NCBI RefSeq assembly: GCF_900109605.1
Contig: NZ_FOAM01000011.1
Span: 142,508-206,507, forward strand
Direction of reading: 5' to 3'
Source: Xaviernesmea oryzae
GTDB lineage: Bacteria; Pseudomonadota; Alphaproteobacteria; Rhizobiales; Rhizobiaceae
DNA: 64,000 nt
Below the pieces are notes generated by a model. It was not told the DNA's origin. It did no database searches and was given only the letters and a program-made list of their open reading frames with translations. Positions within the stretch are counted from its first letter, which is position 1, and each line of letters opens with the position of its first letter. A program made the position numbers and the translations under genes. Shown here one piece after another: positions 1 to 8,401 of this stretch.

Positions 1-2
1 AA

Positions 3-260
3 GAGGTTGGCGGTTGGGCGGCGGATTTCGCCTTTACCCGCGCCGTCGGCGAGAGCTTCCGCGCGATCTATTGCGATCTGGTGCGTGCCAATGTCGAGAC
101 GCCTTGGACGGATGGTGACCGCGAGGAGCAATTGATCCGCCGCGGCCGCTATGTCGAATTCAACCTGCTCTATGACCGTGGCACGATCTTCGGGCTGAAG
201 ACCGGCGGCAATGTCGACAGCATTCTGTCCTCCATGCCGCCTCTTGTGCGCTGGCCGTAA
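3..260 (+). CDS. hemF: Coproporphyrinogen III oxidase, aerobic (C-terminal fragment)
   Basis: This is the last 85 codons of a gene whose start lies left of the window. HemF performs the oxygen-dependent oxidative decarboxylation of coproporphyrinogen III to protoporphyrinogen IX in heme synthesis. The fragment carries the family signature [16 protein letters not shown] followed by a [13 protein letters not shown] tail, which is the usual HemF C-terminus. The frame runs open from base 3 to a TAA stop. It is convergent with the malic enzyme gene; the 274 bp between them hold a palindromic repeat. Identification rests on the conserved C-terminal block only. Confidence 0.93.
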   Translation, partial: EVGGWAADFAFTRAVGESFRAIYCDLVRANVETPWTDGDREEQLIRRGRYVEFNLLYDRGTIFGLKTGGNVDSILSSMPPLVRWP

Positions 261-415
261 ATCGCGCTTTCAGAAGGATATCGGGCAGATGCAGGAGAAG
301 CTTAATGTCTGGAGCCTGCGCGTGCGCGCCGGCTTTTCACAGACCAAGACCGGTTTTCAGATGCGGCGGCTGGAACGGCAGGGCTGACGCAAAGGTCTGC
401 TTTCCGCCACATTAT

Positions 416-503
416 CGTCGTCCTCGGGTGTGTCCCTAGGATCGCCTGTATTTGATTAAATCGCCCATTTGCAGATGCTCCGGACAAGCCCGAGCCGGAC
501 GCG
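416..503. repeat. Imperfect palindromic intergenic repeat, copy A
   Basis: The left arm (416-443, containing GTCCTCGGGTGTGTCCC) and the right arm (474-503, containing GGACAAGCCCGAG) are imperfect reverse complements separated by about 30 A/T-richer bases. The same arm sequence recurs at 32637-32725. This architecture resembles the short non-coding palindromic elements (RIME-like or ABC-type) scattered between genes of rhizobia. It sits between the convergent ends of hemF and the malic enzyme gene. Assignment to a named family is inference. Confidence 0.55.
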
Positions 504-534
504 CGGCAGCGACGCCACCGCGCGGCGGTTCCCG

Positions 535-2871
535 TTAAACCGGATGCGTCGCTTCGACGACGGCCAGCGCTGCCATGTTGACCACGCCGCGCGAGGTCAC
601 GGACGGCGAGAGAATATGGGCAGGCTGGGCCGAACCCAGCAGCATCGGCCCGACATGCAGGCCGTCCATCATGCTCTTCACCACGCCGAGTGTGATGTTG
701 GCGGCGTCGAGGTTCGGGAAGACCAGCAAGTTGGCTTCGCCCGTCAGCGTGCTGTCGGGCATGACACGTCGGCGCAAAACTTCCGAAATCGCCGAGTCGC
801 CGTGCATTTCGCCATCCACTTCGAGATCGGGCGCGATCTCGCGCAGGATTTCGAGCGCCCTGCGCATCTTCGAGGCGCTCTCGGATTCGCGCGAGCCGAA
901 ATTCGAATGCGAGACGAGTGCTGCACGCGGGGTGATGCCGAAGCGGCGGATGGCCTGGGCCGCCATCACCGTCTTCTGCGCGATTTCTTCAGAGCTTGGA
1001 TTGAAGGTGACGAAGGTGTCGGTGAGGAAGATCGCGCCGCGCTGCAGGATCAGCAGGCTGAGGGCGGAGAAGTCCAGGACGCCGTCGCGCTTGCCGATGA
1101 TCTGCGAGACATCGCGCAGGTGCTTGTTGTAGCGGCCTTCGACACCGCAGATCAGCGCATCGGCCTCGCCGCGCTTGACCGAGAGCGCGCCGATGACGGT
1201 CTGGTTCGTGCGCACGATCGTCCGCGCGGCTTCCGGGATGACGCCGAGGCGACCGACGAGCGCGAAATAATCGTCGACATAGTCACGGAAGCGGCTGTCG
1301 CTTTCCGGGTTGATCACTTCGAAATCGGTCTCCGGACGAATGCGCAGGCCGTAGCGCTTCAGCCGGTTCTCGATGATCTGCGGACGGCCGATCAGGATTG
1401 GACGCGCCGTGCCTTCTTCCAGCAGGACCTGCGCCGCGCGCAGCACGCGCTCATCCTCGCCTTCTGCGAAGATCACGCGATTCTTTGGCGCATCCTTTGC
1501 CTCGGTGAAGATCGGCTTCATGATGAAGCCGGAGCGGAAGACGAAGCGGTTGAGCTGGTCGAGATAGGCGTCGAAATCGGCGATGGGCCGCGTGGCGACG
1601 CCGCTTTCGGCAGCGGCGCGGGCGACCGCCGGCGCGATGCGCAGGATCAGGCGCTGGTCGAAAGGCGAGGGGATCAGGTAGTCCGGTCCAAAGATCGGCG
1701 TTTCCCCGCTATAGGCACGGGCAGCGACATCGGACGGCTCTTCGCGCGCCAGGCCTGCGATCGCCCGGACCGCCGCCATCTTCATTTCTTCATTGATGGT
1801 CGAGGCGCCGCAATCCAGCGCGCCGCGGAAGATATAGGGGAAGCAAAGGACGTTGTTGACCTGGTTGGGGAAGTCCGACCGGCCCGTGCAGATCATCGCG
1901 TCCGGGCGCGCGGCGCGCGCCAGCTCCGGCATGATCTCCGGCGTCGGATTGGCAAGCGCCATGATCAGCGGCCGCTCGGCCATCTGCACCAGAAGCTCCG
2001 GCTTCAGCACGCCGGCGGCCGAAAGCCCAAGGAAGACATCGGCGCCGCCAATGGAATCGGCCAGCGTGCGCTTGTCGCTCTTCTGCTCATAGACCGACTT
2101 CCAAGGATCCATCAGCACTTCGCGGCCTTCATAAACCAGGCCTTCGAGGTCGTGCACCCAGATGTTCTCGCGCTTGACCCCGAGATTGACCAGGAGGTTG
2201 AGGCAGGCAAGCGCGGCTGCGCCCGCGCCTGACGTGACGATCTTCGCGTCTTCGATCTTCTTGCCCGCCAGCTCCAGCCCATTGAGCACGGCGGCGGCAA
2301 CGATGATCGCGGTGCCATGCTGATCGTCGTGGAAGACCGGGATGTTCATCGTCTCGCGCAGGCGGCGCTCGACCTCGAAACATTCGGGCGCTTTGATATC
2401 CTCGAGATTGATGCCGCCGAAGGTCGGCTCCAGCGCCGAGACGACATCGACCATGCGCTCGATCTCCGGCGCGTCGATCTCGATGTCGAAGACATCGATG
2501 CCGGCGAATTTCTTGAAGAGCACGGCCTTGCCCTCCATCACCGGCTTGGAGGCGAGGGGCCCGATATTGCCGAGCCCGAGCACGGCCGAGCCATTCGACA
2601 CCACCGCGACCAGATTGGCGCGGGCCGTGTAATCGGCCGCCGTGCGCGGATCGTCGCGGATGGCGAGACAGGGGGCTGCGACGCCCGGCGAATAGGCCAG
2701 CGCTAGATCGCGCTGGTTGCCCAGCGGCTTGGTCGGCTGGATCTCCAACTTGCCCGGATGCGGATAGCGGTGGAAGAACAGCGCCTGTGCGTCGAGATCG
2801 CCGCTGGTGGGCGAAGGCTTGGCTGTGCGGACATGCTTGTCGCCAGGAATGGTCTTGTCGCCGCTGCTCAT
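535..2871 (-). CDS. maeB: NADP-type malic enzyme with C-terminal phosphotransacetylase-like domain
   Basis: A 778-residue cytoplasmic enzyme predicted to decarboxylate malate to pyruvate, feeding gluconeogenesis or acetyl-CoA supply during growth on dicarboxylates. Residues about 30-430 form the malic domain and NAD(P)-binding fold, with [10 protein letters not shown] near 59-68, GLGNIGP near 99 and FHDDQHGTA near 176. Residues about 455-775 match the phosphate acetyltransferase fold (starting [18 protein letters not shown]). In this family that domain is considered regulatory and normally lacks acetyltransferase activity. The length fits the rhizobial Dme/Tme enzymes (about 760-770 residues). 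Whether it prefers NAD or NADP cannot be told from the sequence alone. The gene is monocistronic and divergent from the phosphoesterase gene at 3043. Confidence 0.92.
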   Translation of the reverse strand: MSSGDKTIPGDKHVRTAKPSPTSGDLDAQALFFHRYPHPGKLEIQPTKPLGNQRDLALAYSPGVAAPCLAIRDDPRTAADYTARANLVAVVSNGSAVLGLGNIGPLASKPVMEGKAVLFKKFAGIDVFDIEIDAPEIERMVDVVSALEPTFGGINLEDIKAPECFEVERRLRETMNIPVFHDDQHGTAIIVAAAVLNGLELAGKKIEDAKIVTSGAGAAALACLNLLVNLGVKRENIWVHDLEGLVYEGREVLMDPWKSVYEQKSDKRTLADSIGGADVFLGLSAAGVLKPELLVQMAERPLIMALANPTPEIMPELARAARPDAMICTGRSDFPNQVNNVLCFPYIFRGALDCGASTINEEMKMAAVRAIAGLAREEPSDVAARAYSGETPIFGPDYLIPSPFDQRLILRIAPAVARAAAESGVATRPIADFDAYLDQLNRFVFRSGFIMKPIFTEAKDAPKNRVIFAEGEDERVLRAAQVLLEEGTARPILIGRPQIIENRLKRYGLRIRPETDFEVINPESDSRFRDYVDDYFALVGRLGVIPEAARTIVRTNQTVIGALSVKRGEADALICGVEGRYNKHLRDVSQIIGKRDGVLDFSALSLLILQRGAIFLTDTFVTFNPSSEEIAQKTVMAAQAIRRFGITPRAALVSHSNFGSRESESASKMRRALEILREIAPDLEVDGEMHGDSAISEVLRRRVMPDSTLTGEANLLVFPNLDAANITLGVVKSMMDGLHVGPMLLGSAQPAHILSPSVTSRGVVNMAALAVVEATHPV

Positions 2872-3042
2872 GCTCTCTCACCCTTCTGATCGTCTGGTAG
2901 GGCCGCGTTTTGGCATGATTAGCGTGGATCGTACAGGTCGTTTTCATGGCTGCATGGCTGCGTTGCGCTGCGTGTCATGCTCCTGAAACACGAGTCTGGT
3001 TTTCAAGCTTGCAAGGGGTGTAGCCAGAACGAGGTGCAGACC

Positions 3043-3921
3043 ATGGCCGAGGCCGAAACCAACCGCGCAATCGACAAACCGGCCATCCACAAGCCGTCCG
3101 AGGAGCGCCGCTTTCGCACGCTGTTCATCTCGGATGTGCATCTGGGCTCCAAGGCCGCCCGCACCGATTATCTTCTGGACTTCCTGCGCCATCATGACGC
3201 CGAGACGATCATTCTCGTCGGCGATATCGTCGATGGCTGGCGTCTCAAGCGCAGCTGGTACTGGCCGCAATCCTGCAATGACGTGGTGCAGAAGCTTCTG
3301 CGCAAGGCGCGCAAGGGCACGCGGATTATCTATATTCCGGGCAATCACGACGAGTTCCTGCGCGACTTCCCCGGCGTGCACTTCGGCGGCATCGAGGTGG
3401 CGACCCGGCATATGCACGAGGCGGCCGATGGCAAGCGCTATCTGGTGCTGCATGGCGACGAGTTCGACGTCGTCGTGCGCAATGCGCGCATCCTCGCCTA
3501 TCTCGGCGACTGGGCCTATGATGCGGCCATCGTCATCAATATCGGCCTTTCGGCCGTGCGCCGCCGGCTGGGCCTGCCCTACTGGTCCTTCTCGGCCTGG
3601 GCCAAGCTGCAAGTCAAGCATGCCGTCAATTTCATCGGCGCCTTCCAGAAGGCCGTTGCCGACGACGCGCGCCGCGCCGGCGCCGACGGCGTGATCTGCG
3701 GCCATATCCACCACGCGCTGATCGAGGATATCGAAGGTGTGCGCTACATCAACACGGGCGACTGGGTGGAAAGCTGTACCGCCGTGGCCGAGCATTTCGA
3801 CGGCCGGATGGAGCTGATGACCTGGCACGCGGTGCAAAAGCGTCCTGTCCTGGCTGAACCGGAAGACGGCGATGAAGCCCAGGCCGTGTTGGCGCAGCTG
3901 ATGGCGCGGCATGCGGCGTGA
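3043..3921 (+). CDS. UDP-2,3-diacylglucosamine diphosphatase-like metallophosphoesterase
   Basis: A 292-residue calcineurin-fold phosphoesterase of the LpxH-like group. All metal-binding blocks are visible: DVHLG (about 31), GDIVD (60), GNHDE (100), HGDEFD (137), GHIHH (about 222) and NTGDWVE. LpxH enzymes hydrolyse UDP-2,3-diacylglucosamine to lipid X in lipid A synthesis at the cytoplasmic membrane. Many alphaproteobacteria also have the unrelated LpxI, so the substrate here could differ. The ATG at 3043 is chosen because GAGGTGCAG lies just upstream and the protein then starts close to the conserved fold; an upstream in-frame ATG at 2977 would add 22 unconserved residues. It stands alone between divergent and convergent neighbours. 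Confidence 0.8.
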   Translation: MAEAETNRAIDKPAIHKPSEERRFRTLFISDVHLGSKAARTDYLLDFLRHHDAETIILVGDIVDGWRLKRSWYWPQSCNDVVQKLLRKARKGTRIIYIPGNHDEFLRDFPGVHFGGIEVATRHMHEAADGKRYLVLHGDEFDVVVRNARILAYLGDWAYDAAIVINIGLSAVRRRLGLPYWSFSAWAKLQVKHAVNFIGAFQKAVADDARRAGADGVICGHIHHALIEDIEGVRYINTGDWVESCTAVAEHFDGRMELMTWHAVQKRPVLAEPEDGDEAQAVLAQLMARHAA

Positions 3922-4016
3922 GGCGCGGAAAGCGCAAAACTCGTGAGTGCAAGCTGACAATATTCATATTGATGCGAAACGACGGGTGCTACGTAAGCGA
4001 CGCCGTGAACTCGTCT

Positions 4017-4475
4017 TCACAGCCCGCGCGTGAGCCGAGACATCAAGTCTGAGAGCTGGCTCGCCTGTTCGTCATCAATCTTCTCGCCCACATGCCGCTG
4101 TAACGCCGCAGCATAAACGCGCCACATGGCCGCCTGCATCGCACGTCCCTTGGCTGTCAGGATCACCCACCGGCCGCGCGCATCCTCAGCATGAACCGCT
4201 CGCTCAACCAGCTCCGCCTTCTCCATTCTGTCGAGCAGTCTAGAGAGATTGTGCTGAGCCATCAACGTCCTCTCCTCGATCTCGAAAGGTCGTAGCCGTC
4301 CACTCTCGGCGCGTGAAAGTTCCAGCATCACATCATACCAGCCGAGCGGCGGCAGATTTTCTGCTTTGAGGGCACGTTCCATCGCGGCGAGCAGGAGTTG
4401 CTGCGTGCGCATGATCGAAATCCAGGCGTTCGTTACGGCAGGCGAGGGTTTCATTTTCGCGTCTCGTCGGTCCAT
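4017..4475 (-). CDS. MarR-family transcriptional regulator
   Basis: A 152-residue winged-helix regulator. The central part (RTLMAQHNLSRLLDRMEKAELVERAV) is a MarR-type recognition helix and wing region, followed by the usual C-terminal dimerisation helices. It is divergent from a glutathione S-transferase gene, a common arrangement for regulators that sense an electrophile or aromatic ligand. Two palindromic sequences sharing the half-site TA(A/G)ATG(C/T)A lie in the shared promoter, one directly before this start, which suggests autorepression. An ATG at 4454 (MKPSP) is an alternative start, since neither start has a strong ribosome-binding site. The ligand is unknown. Confidence 0.85.
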   Translation of the reverse strand: MDRRDAKMKPSPAVTNAWISIMRTQQLLLAAMERALKAENLPPLGWYDVMLELSRAESGRLRPFEIEERTLMAQHNLSRLLDRMEKAELVERAVHAEDARGRWVILTAKGRAMQAAMWRVYAAALQRHVGEKIDDEQASQLSDLMSRLTRGL

Positions 4476-4478
4476 CGA

Positions 4479-4500
4479 TATAAATGCAGATACATCTATA
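4479..4500. promoter_or_regulatory. MarR operator-like imperfect palindrome, site 1
   Basis: TATAAATGCA and TACATCTATA are separated by 2 bp and form an imperfect inverted repeat. It matches the half-site of the perfect palindrome at 4526-4543. On the minus strand it overlaps a plausible -10 region (TATAGA, about 18 bp from TTGATG) of the MarR gene. Confidence 0.55.
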
Positions 4501-4525
4501 TTGACTGCCTGGGCAAGCCATCAAA

Positions 4526-4543
4526 TAGATGCACTTGCATCTA
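4526..4543. promoter_or_regulatory. MarR operator-like perfect palindrome, site 2
   Basis: TAGATGCA-CT-TGCATCTA is a perfect 18-bp inverted repeat 16 bp before the GST start codon. Its centre is 45 bp from the centre of site 1. It overlaps the likely -10 region of the GST promoter (TTGACT at 4501, 17-bp spacing). Binding by the adjacent MarR protein is inferred. Confidence 0.6.
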
Positions 4544-4558
4544 ATTGGGAGCCCGATT

Positions 4559-5242
4559 ATGTCTGACGAGAAATTGACCCTGATCAGCCATCACCTTTGC
4601 CCTTATGTCCAAAGAGTGGCGATAGCGCTTTTGGAAAAAGGCATCCCGTTTGAGCGGCAATATGTCGATCTCTCGGCCAAGCCGGACTGGTTCCTTTCTC
4701 TGTCGCCCTTGGGCAAGGTGCCGCTCTTGCTTGTGCAGCGCGATTTGGATGAGCAGACGGTGCTGTTCGAAAGCAATGTCATTTGTGAATATGTGGAGGA
4801 TATGCCGTTCGGCCCGCCGCTCCACCCGGACGATTGTCTGATACGCGCGCGTCACAGAGCGTGGATGGAGTTTGGTTCGTCTGTGCTCTCGGATCTATGG
4901 GGATTCGAAACGGCGAAAGACGCCCAGACCTATGCCGCGAAGCGCCATCATTTGATTGAAAAATTTCGGAGGGTCGAGGCAGAGTTGGGTCACGGGCCGT
5001 ATTTTGATGGCGAGCGGTTCAGCCTTGTCGATGCGGTCTTCGCGCCGATCTTTCGATACTTCGACGTTTTTGACAGGATCTCGCCGACCGGGATCTTCGA
5101 AGGCATGCCGCGTGTCGCTGGTTGGCGTGCCGCTCTGTCGGCCCGGCCCAGTGTTCGTTCAGCGGTCACTCAGGATTATGACGACCATCTGCTCGTCTTC
5201 TTGAAAAATCATGATGCCTGGCTGCTGAAAGCTGCTGCATGA
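4559..5242 (+). CDS. Glutathione S-transferase family protein
   Basis: A 227-residue cytosolic protein with an N-terminal thioredoxin-fold domain. SHHLCPYVQRVAIALLEKG at residues 9-27 places a Cys at the catalytic position, as in omega-like or stringent-starvation-like GSTs. The segment GKVPLLL, followed by ESNVICEYVED, is the typical glutathione-binding block. Residues about 90-220 form the helical C-terminal domain. The ATG at 4559 is preferred over the ATG at 4529 because the latter lies inside the operator palindrome and TTGGGA precedes 4559. It probably conjugates or reduces a toxic electrophile whose level is sensed by the divergently encoded MarR protein; the substrate is unknown. Confidence 0.85.
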   Translation: MSDEKLTLISHHLCPYVQRVAIALLEKGIPFERQYVDLSAKPDWFLSLSPLGKVPLLLVQRDLDEQTVLFESNVICEYVEDMPFGPPLHPDDCLIRARHRAWMEFGSSVLSDLWGFETAKDAQTYAAKRHHLIEKFRRVEAELGHGPYFDGERFSLVDAVFAPIFRYFDVFDRISPTGIFEGMPRVAGWRAALSARPSVRSAVTQDYDDHLLVFLKNHDAWLLKAAA

Positions 5243-5297
5243 CACCATGCCGGCCATGCGTATGGCAGGGATTGGACATTCGCCAGGCCGAACAAGA

Positions 5298-5327
5298 ACC
5301 TCCCCCGCGCTTTCCCACGGGGGAGGT
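5298..5327. terminator. Bidirectional intrinsic terminator candidate
   Basis: ACCTCCCCCG and CGGGGGAGGT form a perfect 10-bp stem with a 10-nt loop between the convergent GST and ABC transporter genes. The plus strand continues CTCTTCTCTC, so the uridine tract is weak. Confidence 0.55.
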
Positions 5328-5335
5328 CTCTTCTC

Positions 5336-7207
5336 TCACTGCGCCGCCTCGGCCGTCCCGTCGTCTTCCGTCAGGAAGCCGCCGGATTGGCGGGACCAGA
5401 GGTCGGCATAAAGGCCGGCCTGGCGGACCAGGGCGTCGTGGGTGCCGGTCTCGACGATCCGGCCGTGGTCGAGGACGATCAGCCGGTCCATCTCGGTCAG
5501 CGTCGACAGGCGGTGGGCGATCGCGATCACCGTCTTGCCCTGCATCAGGGCGAAGAGGTTTTCCTGGATCGCGGCTTCCACTTCCGAGTCGAGCGCCGAA
5601 GTGGCTTCGTCCAGGATCAGGATCGGCGCGTCCTTCAGGAAGACGCGGGCGATCGCCACACGCTGGCGCTGGCCGCCGGACAGTTTCACCCCGCGCTCGC
5701 CGACATGCGCGTCGAGCCCGTTGCGGCCCTGCAGGTCGGTCAGGCCCTCGATGAAGTCCCAGGCATTGGCCCGCTTGGCCGCATCGATGATCTCCGCGTC
5801 GCTCGCCTCCGGACGGCCATAGGCGATGTTGTCGCGGATCGAGCGGTGCAGAAGCGCCGTATCCTGGGTCACCACGCCGATGGCCTGACGCAGGCTGTCC
5901 TGCGTCACCTTGGCGATATCCTGGCCGTCGACCGTGATGCGCCCGCCTTCCAGATCGTAGAAGCGCAGAAGCAGGTTCATCAGCGTCGTCTTGCCGGCGC
6001 CGGAGCGCCCGACCAGTCCGATCTTCTCGCCGGCGGCAATGTCGAGCGCCAAGCCTTCGATCAGCCCTTTGCCCGCCTTGCCATAGTGGAAACGGATGTC
6101 GTCGAAGCGAATGGCGCCGCGCGTCGCCACGAGCGGCTTGGCGTCCTCGGCATCCACGACCTCATGGGACCGCGTCATCATCGACATGCCATCATAAACG
6201 GTGCCGATCGCCTCGAACAGCGCCGCGACTTCCCACATGATCCACTGCGACATGCCGTTGATGCGCATGGCCAGACCGATGGCAACCGCCACCGAACCAA
6301 CCGACACCGAGCCGCTCAGCCAGAAGCCGATGCCGCAGGCGCCGACGGCAAAGAGCGCGAGCGCGTTGTTGATGTCCACCCAGATGTTGAGCAGGGTAAT
6401 TTGCCGCATCTGCCGGTGCACCGTGTCGAGAAATCCGTTCATGCCGGCTTGGGCATAGGCTTCCTCGCGACCTGCATGGGAGAAGAGCTTCACCGTGCCG
6501 ATATTGGTGTAGCTGTCGGTGATCCGTCCGGTCATCAGCGAGCGCGCGTCGGCCTGCTCGCTGGAGAGCTTGCGCAGGCGCGGAATGAACAGGCTGAGAA
6601 TGACGATGTAGATCACGATCCACGCGACCAGCGGCAGCACCAGCCGCCAATCCACCGCGATGACCAGCACCAGCATGGAGACGAAGAAGCTCGACGCATA
6701 GACGAAGACGTCGATGATCTTGATCACCGCTTCGCGGATCGACAGCGAGGTCTGCATGACCTTGGTGGCGACCCGGCCGGCGAACTCGTTGGCGAAGAAG
6801 CTCATCGAGTGGCGCAGTAGAAAGCGATGCATCTGCCAGCGGGCGATCATCGGGAAGTTGCCGGCCAGGACCTGATGCATGGTCAGGCTATGGATGGCGC
6901 CAATGATCGGCAGGGCGATCAGCACCAGGCCCGACATCAGCATCAGGCGCAGCCCTTCGCTCGACAGGAAGGTCTGCGGATCGGCGTGGCTCAGCCAGTC
7001 CACGATATTGCCAAGGAACTGGTAGAGCAGCACTTCGCCCAGCGCGATCAGCATCGAGCAGAGGCCGAGCACCAGCAGCCAGGGCCAGGCCGGCCGGGTA
7101 TAGTGCCAGCAAAAGGCGAAAAGCCCCTTCGGCGGCTGCTTCGGCGCTGTCTCAGGATAGGGGTTGAGCCGGCGCTCGAACCAGGAAAACAGCGAGGTCA
7201 TGGACAT
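5336..7207 (-). CDS. ABC exporter, fused permease/ATP-binding half-transporter
   Basis: A 623-residue half-transporter of the MsbA-like exporter class. The N-terminal half contains about six hydrophobic membrane segments. The C-terminal half holds the ATPase, with Walker A GRSGAGKTT, Q-loop VVTQDTALL, signature LSGGQRQRVAIA and Walker B ILILDEATSALD. It should act as a dimer exporting a lipid or drug-like substrate across the inner membrane; the substrate is not readable from sequence. The ATG at 7207 is chosen because GGGAG lies 11 bp upstream; 7201 and 7258 are alternatives. A short leader ORF with a much stronger ribosome-binding site and two GC-rich palindromes lie directly upstream, suggesting control after transcription starts. 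Confidence 0.9.
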   Translation of the reverse strand: MSMTSLFSWFERRLNPYPETAPKQPPKGLFAFCWHYTRPAWPWLLVLGLCSMLIALGEVLLYQFLGNIVDWLSHADPQTFLSSEGLRLMLMSGLVLIALPIIGAIHSLTMHQVLAGNFPMIARWQMHRFLLRHSMSFFANEFAGRVATKVMQTSLSIREAVIKIIDVFVYASSFFVSMLVLVIAVDWRLVLPLVAWIVIYIVILSLFIPRLRKLSSEQADARSLMTGRITDSYTNIGTVKLFSHAGREEAYAQAGMNGFLDTVHRQMRQITLLNIWVDINNALALFAVGACGIGFWLSGSVSVGSVAVAIGLAMRINGMSQWIMWEVAALFEAIGTVYDGMSMMTRSHEVVDAEDAKPLVATRGAIRFDDIRFHYGKAGKGLIEGLALDIAAGEKIGLVGRSGAGKTTLMNLLLRFYDLEGGRITVDGQDIAKVTQDSLRQAIGVVTQDTALLHRSIRDNIAYGRPEASDAEIIDAAKRANAWDFIEGLTDLQGRNGLDAHVGERGVKLSGGQRQRVAIARVFLKDAPILILDEATSALDSEVEAAIQENLFALMQGKTVIAIAHRLSTLTEMDRLIVLDHGRIVETGTHDALVRQAGLYADLWSRQSGGFLTEDDGTAEAAQ

Positions 7208-7299
7208 GAGAGAGCGAGCTCCCGAAAAGACGGCGACCATGCCGGCGGCCAAACGCATGAGTGCGTCTTGAGCGGGCAGGGGCCAAACATCGATGAGGC

Positions 7300-7316
7300 G
7301 CGGCCGGACCGGCCGC
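7300..7316 (-). other. GC-rich palindrome between leader ORF and ABC exporter
   Basis: GCGGCCGG-A-CCGGCCGC is a perfect 17-nt palindrome that would form a very stable hairpin in the minus-strand transcript between the leader ORF stop (7374) and the exporter start (7207). There is no uridine tract, so it is not a typical terminator. It may take part in an mRNA switch or serve as a Rho or RNase barrier. Confidence 0.45.
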
Positions 7317-7373
7317 GAAACGGAACGAAAGGGAAAGATCAGAAAGACGCGCGGAGATCGGCGTGAAAAGGCC

Positions 7374-7442
7374 CTAAGCCAGACGCGGGGCCGGAGTCAC
7401 GGTGACTCCGGCAGGGAGGCCGATACGCCATGCATTGTCCAT
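7374..7442 (-). CDS. Putative 22-residue leader peptide upstream of ABC exporter
   Basis: The ORF reads MDNAWRIGL, then PAGVTVTPAP, ending RLA and a TAG stop. The reason to take it seriously is the start: AAGGAGG at 7449-7455 lies 6 nt before the ATG, a near-perfect anti-16S match and stronger than that of the following exporter gene. A perfect palindrome (7391-7411) lies inside the reading frame and a second at 7300-7316, so translation of the ORF would affect folding of the exporter leader. This is the layout of leader-peptide attenuation or ribosome-stalling control. The peptide matches no leader I recognise; function is inference. Confidence 0.55.
   Translation of the reverse strand: MDNAWRIGLPAGVTVTPAPRLA
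7391..7411. other. Perfect palindrome inside the leader ORF
   Basis: CCGGAGTCAC-G-GTGACTCCGG reads as a perfect 21-nt palindrome, giving an RNA stem of at least 8 bp (CCGGAGTC/GACTCCGG). It covers the Gly-Val-Thr-Val-Thr-Pro codons of the leader ORF, so a translating ribosome would melt it. Confidence 0.55.
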
Positions 7443-7534
7443 GATGCGCCTCCTTGTTTGGCTTGAGCAACAGATATGCTTTTACCCGCCCATGTCGTAT
7501 TTGACCAGTCAGCATGCTCTAAAAAGCGGCACGC

Positions 7535-7561
7535 GGAAAAATATGTTGCTATTCCGCAACA
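7535..7561 (-). terminator. Intrinsic terminator of the TolB-like gene
   Basis: On the minus strand TGTTGC-GGAATA-GCAACA is followed directly by TATTTTT, 16 nt after the stop codon of the gene ending at 7577. The stem is only 6 bp but the T-run is good. Confidence 0.6.
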
Positions 7562-7576
7562 GCATCGCTTTGCCGG

Positions 7577-8401
7577 TCAGGCTGGCTCATATCGTACGAA
7601 GGCGAAGCTTTTCCCATCAGGTGCCCAGTTGGGCACATTGATCGTTCCTTGGCCGCCGAAGAGCGAAAAGAGCTCCCGCGCTTCGCTGCCATCGGGCCGC
7701 ATCAGCCGGAGCCGGACATCCAGATCGCGTGGATGATCGAAAACCTCGCCATCGTAGGAGAGCACGAGCAGATGGCGCCCGTCGGGCGAGGGATGAGGGA
7801 ACCAGTCGCCATAGGGGCTGTCGGTAATCCGCTCGACATTGCTGCCATCGGCGCGCACACGCCAAATCTGCATGCGTCCGCTGCGGCTGGAATTGAAATA
7901 GATCCAGGCGCCGTCATGGCCATAGTCCGGCCCGTCATTGCGGCCCTCGCCGTGGGTCAGGCGCAGCTCGTCGCCGCCATCGATGTCGATCGTGTAAATG
8001 TCGAAGACCTGATCGCGGATGCCGCAATACGCAAGCCGGGTTCCATCCGGCGACCAGCCATGCCAGTAGGAGGGCAGGTTGGTGGTCACCTGGCGCGGCG
8101 TGCCGCCGTCGGCCGGGAGAATATAGATACAGGATTTGCCGTGCTCGACCTTGTCGCTAATCGCCAGAAGACGGCCGTCGGGGGAAAGCCCGTGATCATT
8201 GTTGCAGGCGGTGGCAAAGCCGGTGTCGATGACCTCAAGCGCGCCCCCTGAGAGCGGCAGGCGATAAAGGCGGCCATCGCCATTGACGATCAGATGATGC
8301 CCGTCGCGCGAAAAATTGGGCGCTTCGATCAACTGGTCCGTCTGGAAGATCACGCGCGTTTCGCCGCTGTCCACCGTGTAAATCTCAACGGAACTGCGCA
8401 T
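7577..8401 (-). CDS. TolB-like/PD40 beta-propeller protein
   Basis: A 274-residue protein built of WD40-like PD40 blades: repeated segments of the form PNFSRDGHHLIV, HGLSPDGRLLAIS, HGWSPDGTRLAYC, HPSPDGRHLLVLS and NWAPDGKSFAFV at roughly 45-residue spacing. This is the TolB C-terminal/dipeptidyl-peptidase-IV N-terminal type of six-bladed propeller. No signal peptide is present, so it is probably cytosolic, unlike periplasmic TolB. GGGAGGGACG immediately before the ATG supports the start. No catalytic domain is seen, so it may bind a ligand or be a small lyase-like propeller. It is divergent from the LTA-synthase-like gene and a Pho-box-like sequence lies upstream. Confidence 0.75.
   Translation of the reverse strand: MRSSVEIYTVDSGETRVIFQTDQLIEAPNFSRDGHHLIVNGDGRLYRLPLSGGALEVIDTGFATACNNDHGLSPDGRLLAISDKVEHGKSCIYILPADGGTPRQVTTNLPSYWHGWSPDGTRLAYCGIRDQVFDIYTIDIDGGDELRLTHGEGRNDGPDYGHDGAWIYFNSSRSGRMQIWRVRADGSNVERITDSPYGDWFPHPSPDGRHLLVLSYDGEVFDHPRDLDVRLRLMRPDGSEARELFSLFGGQGTINVPNWAPDGKSFAFVRYEPA

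Noticed and set aside
289..387. 32-codon ORF after hemF (MQEKLNVWSL...)
   Set aside because: No clear ribosome-binding site and no family resemblance; it lies next to the palindromic repeat.
469..2232. 587-codon frame opposite the malic enzyme gene
   Set aside because: Antisense shadow; Arg/Asp-rich composition and no recognisable motif, while the opposite strand encodes a complete malic enzyme.
535..2871. Malic enzyme fused to a phosphotransacetylase domain as a novel fusion
   Set aside because: This fusion is the standard architecture of rhizobial Dme/Tme and other MaeB enzymes.
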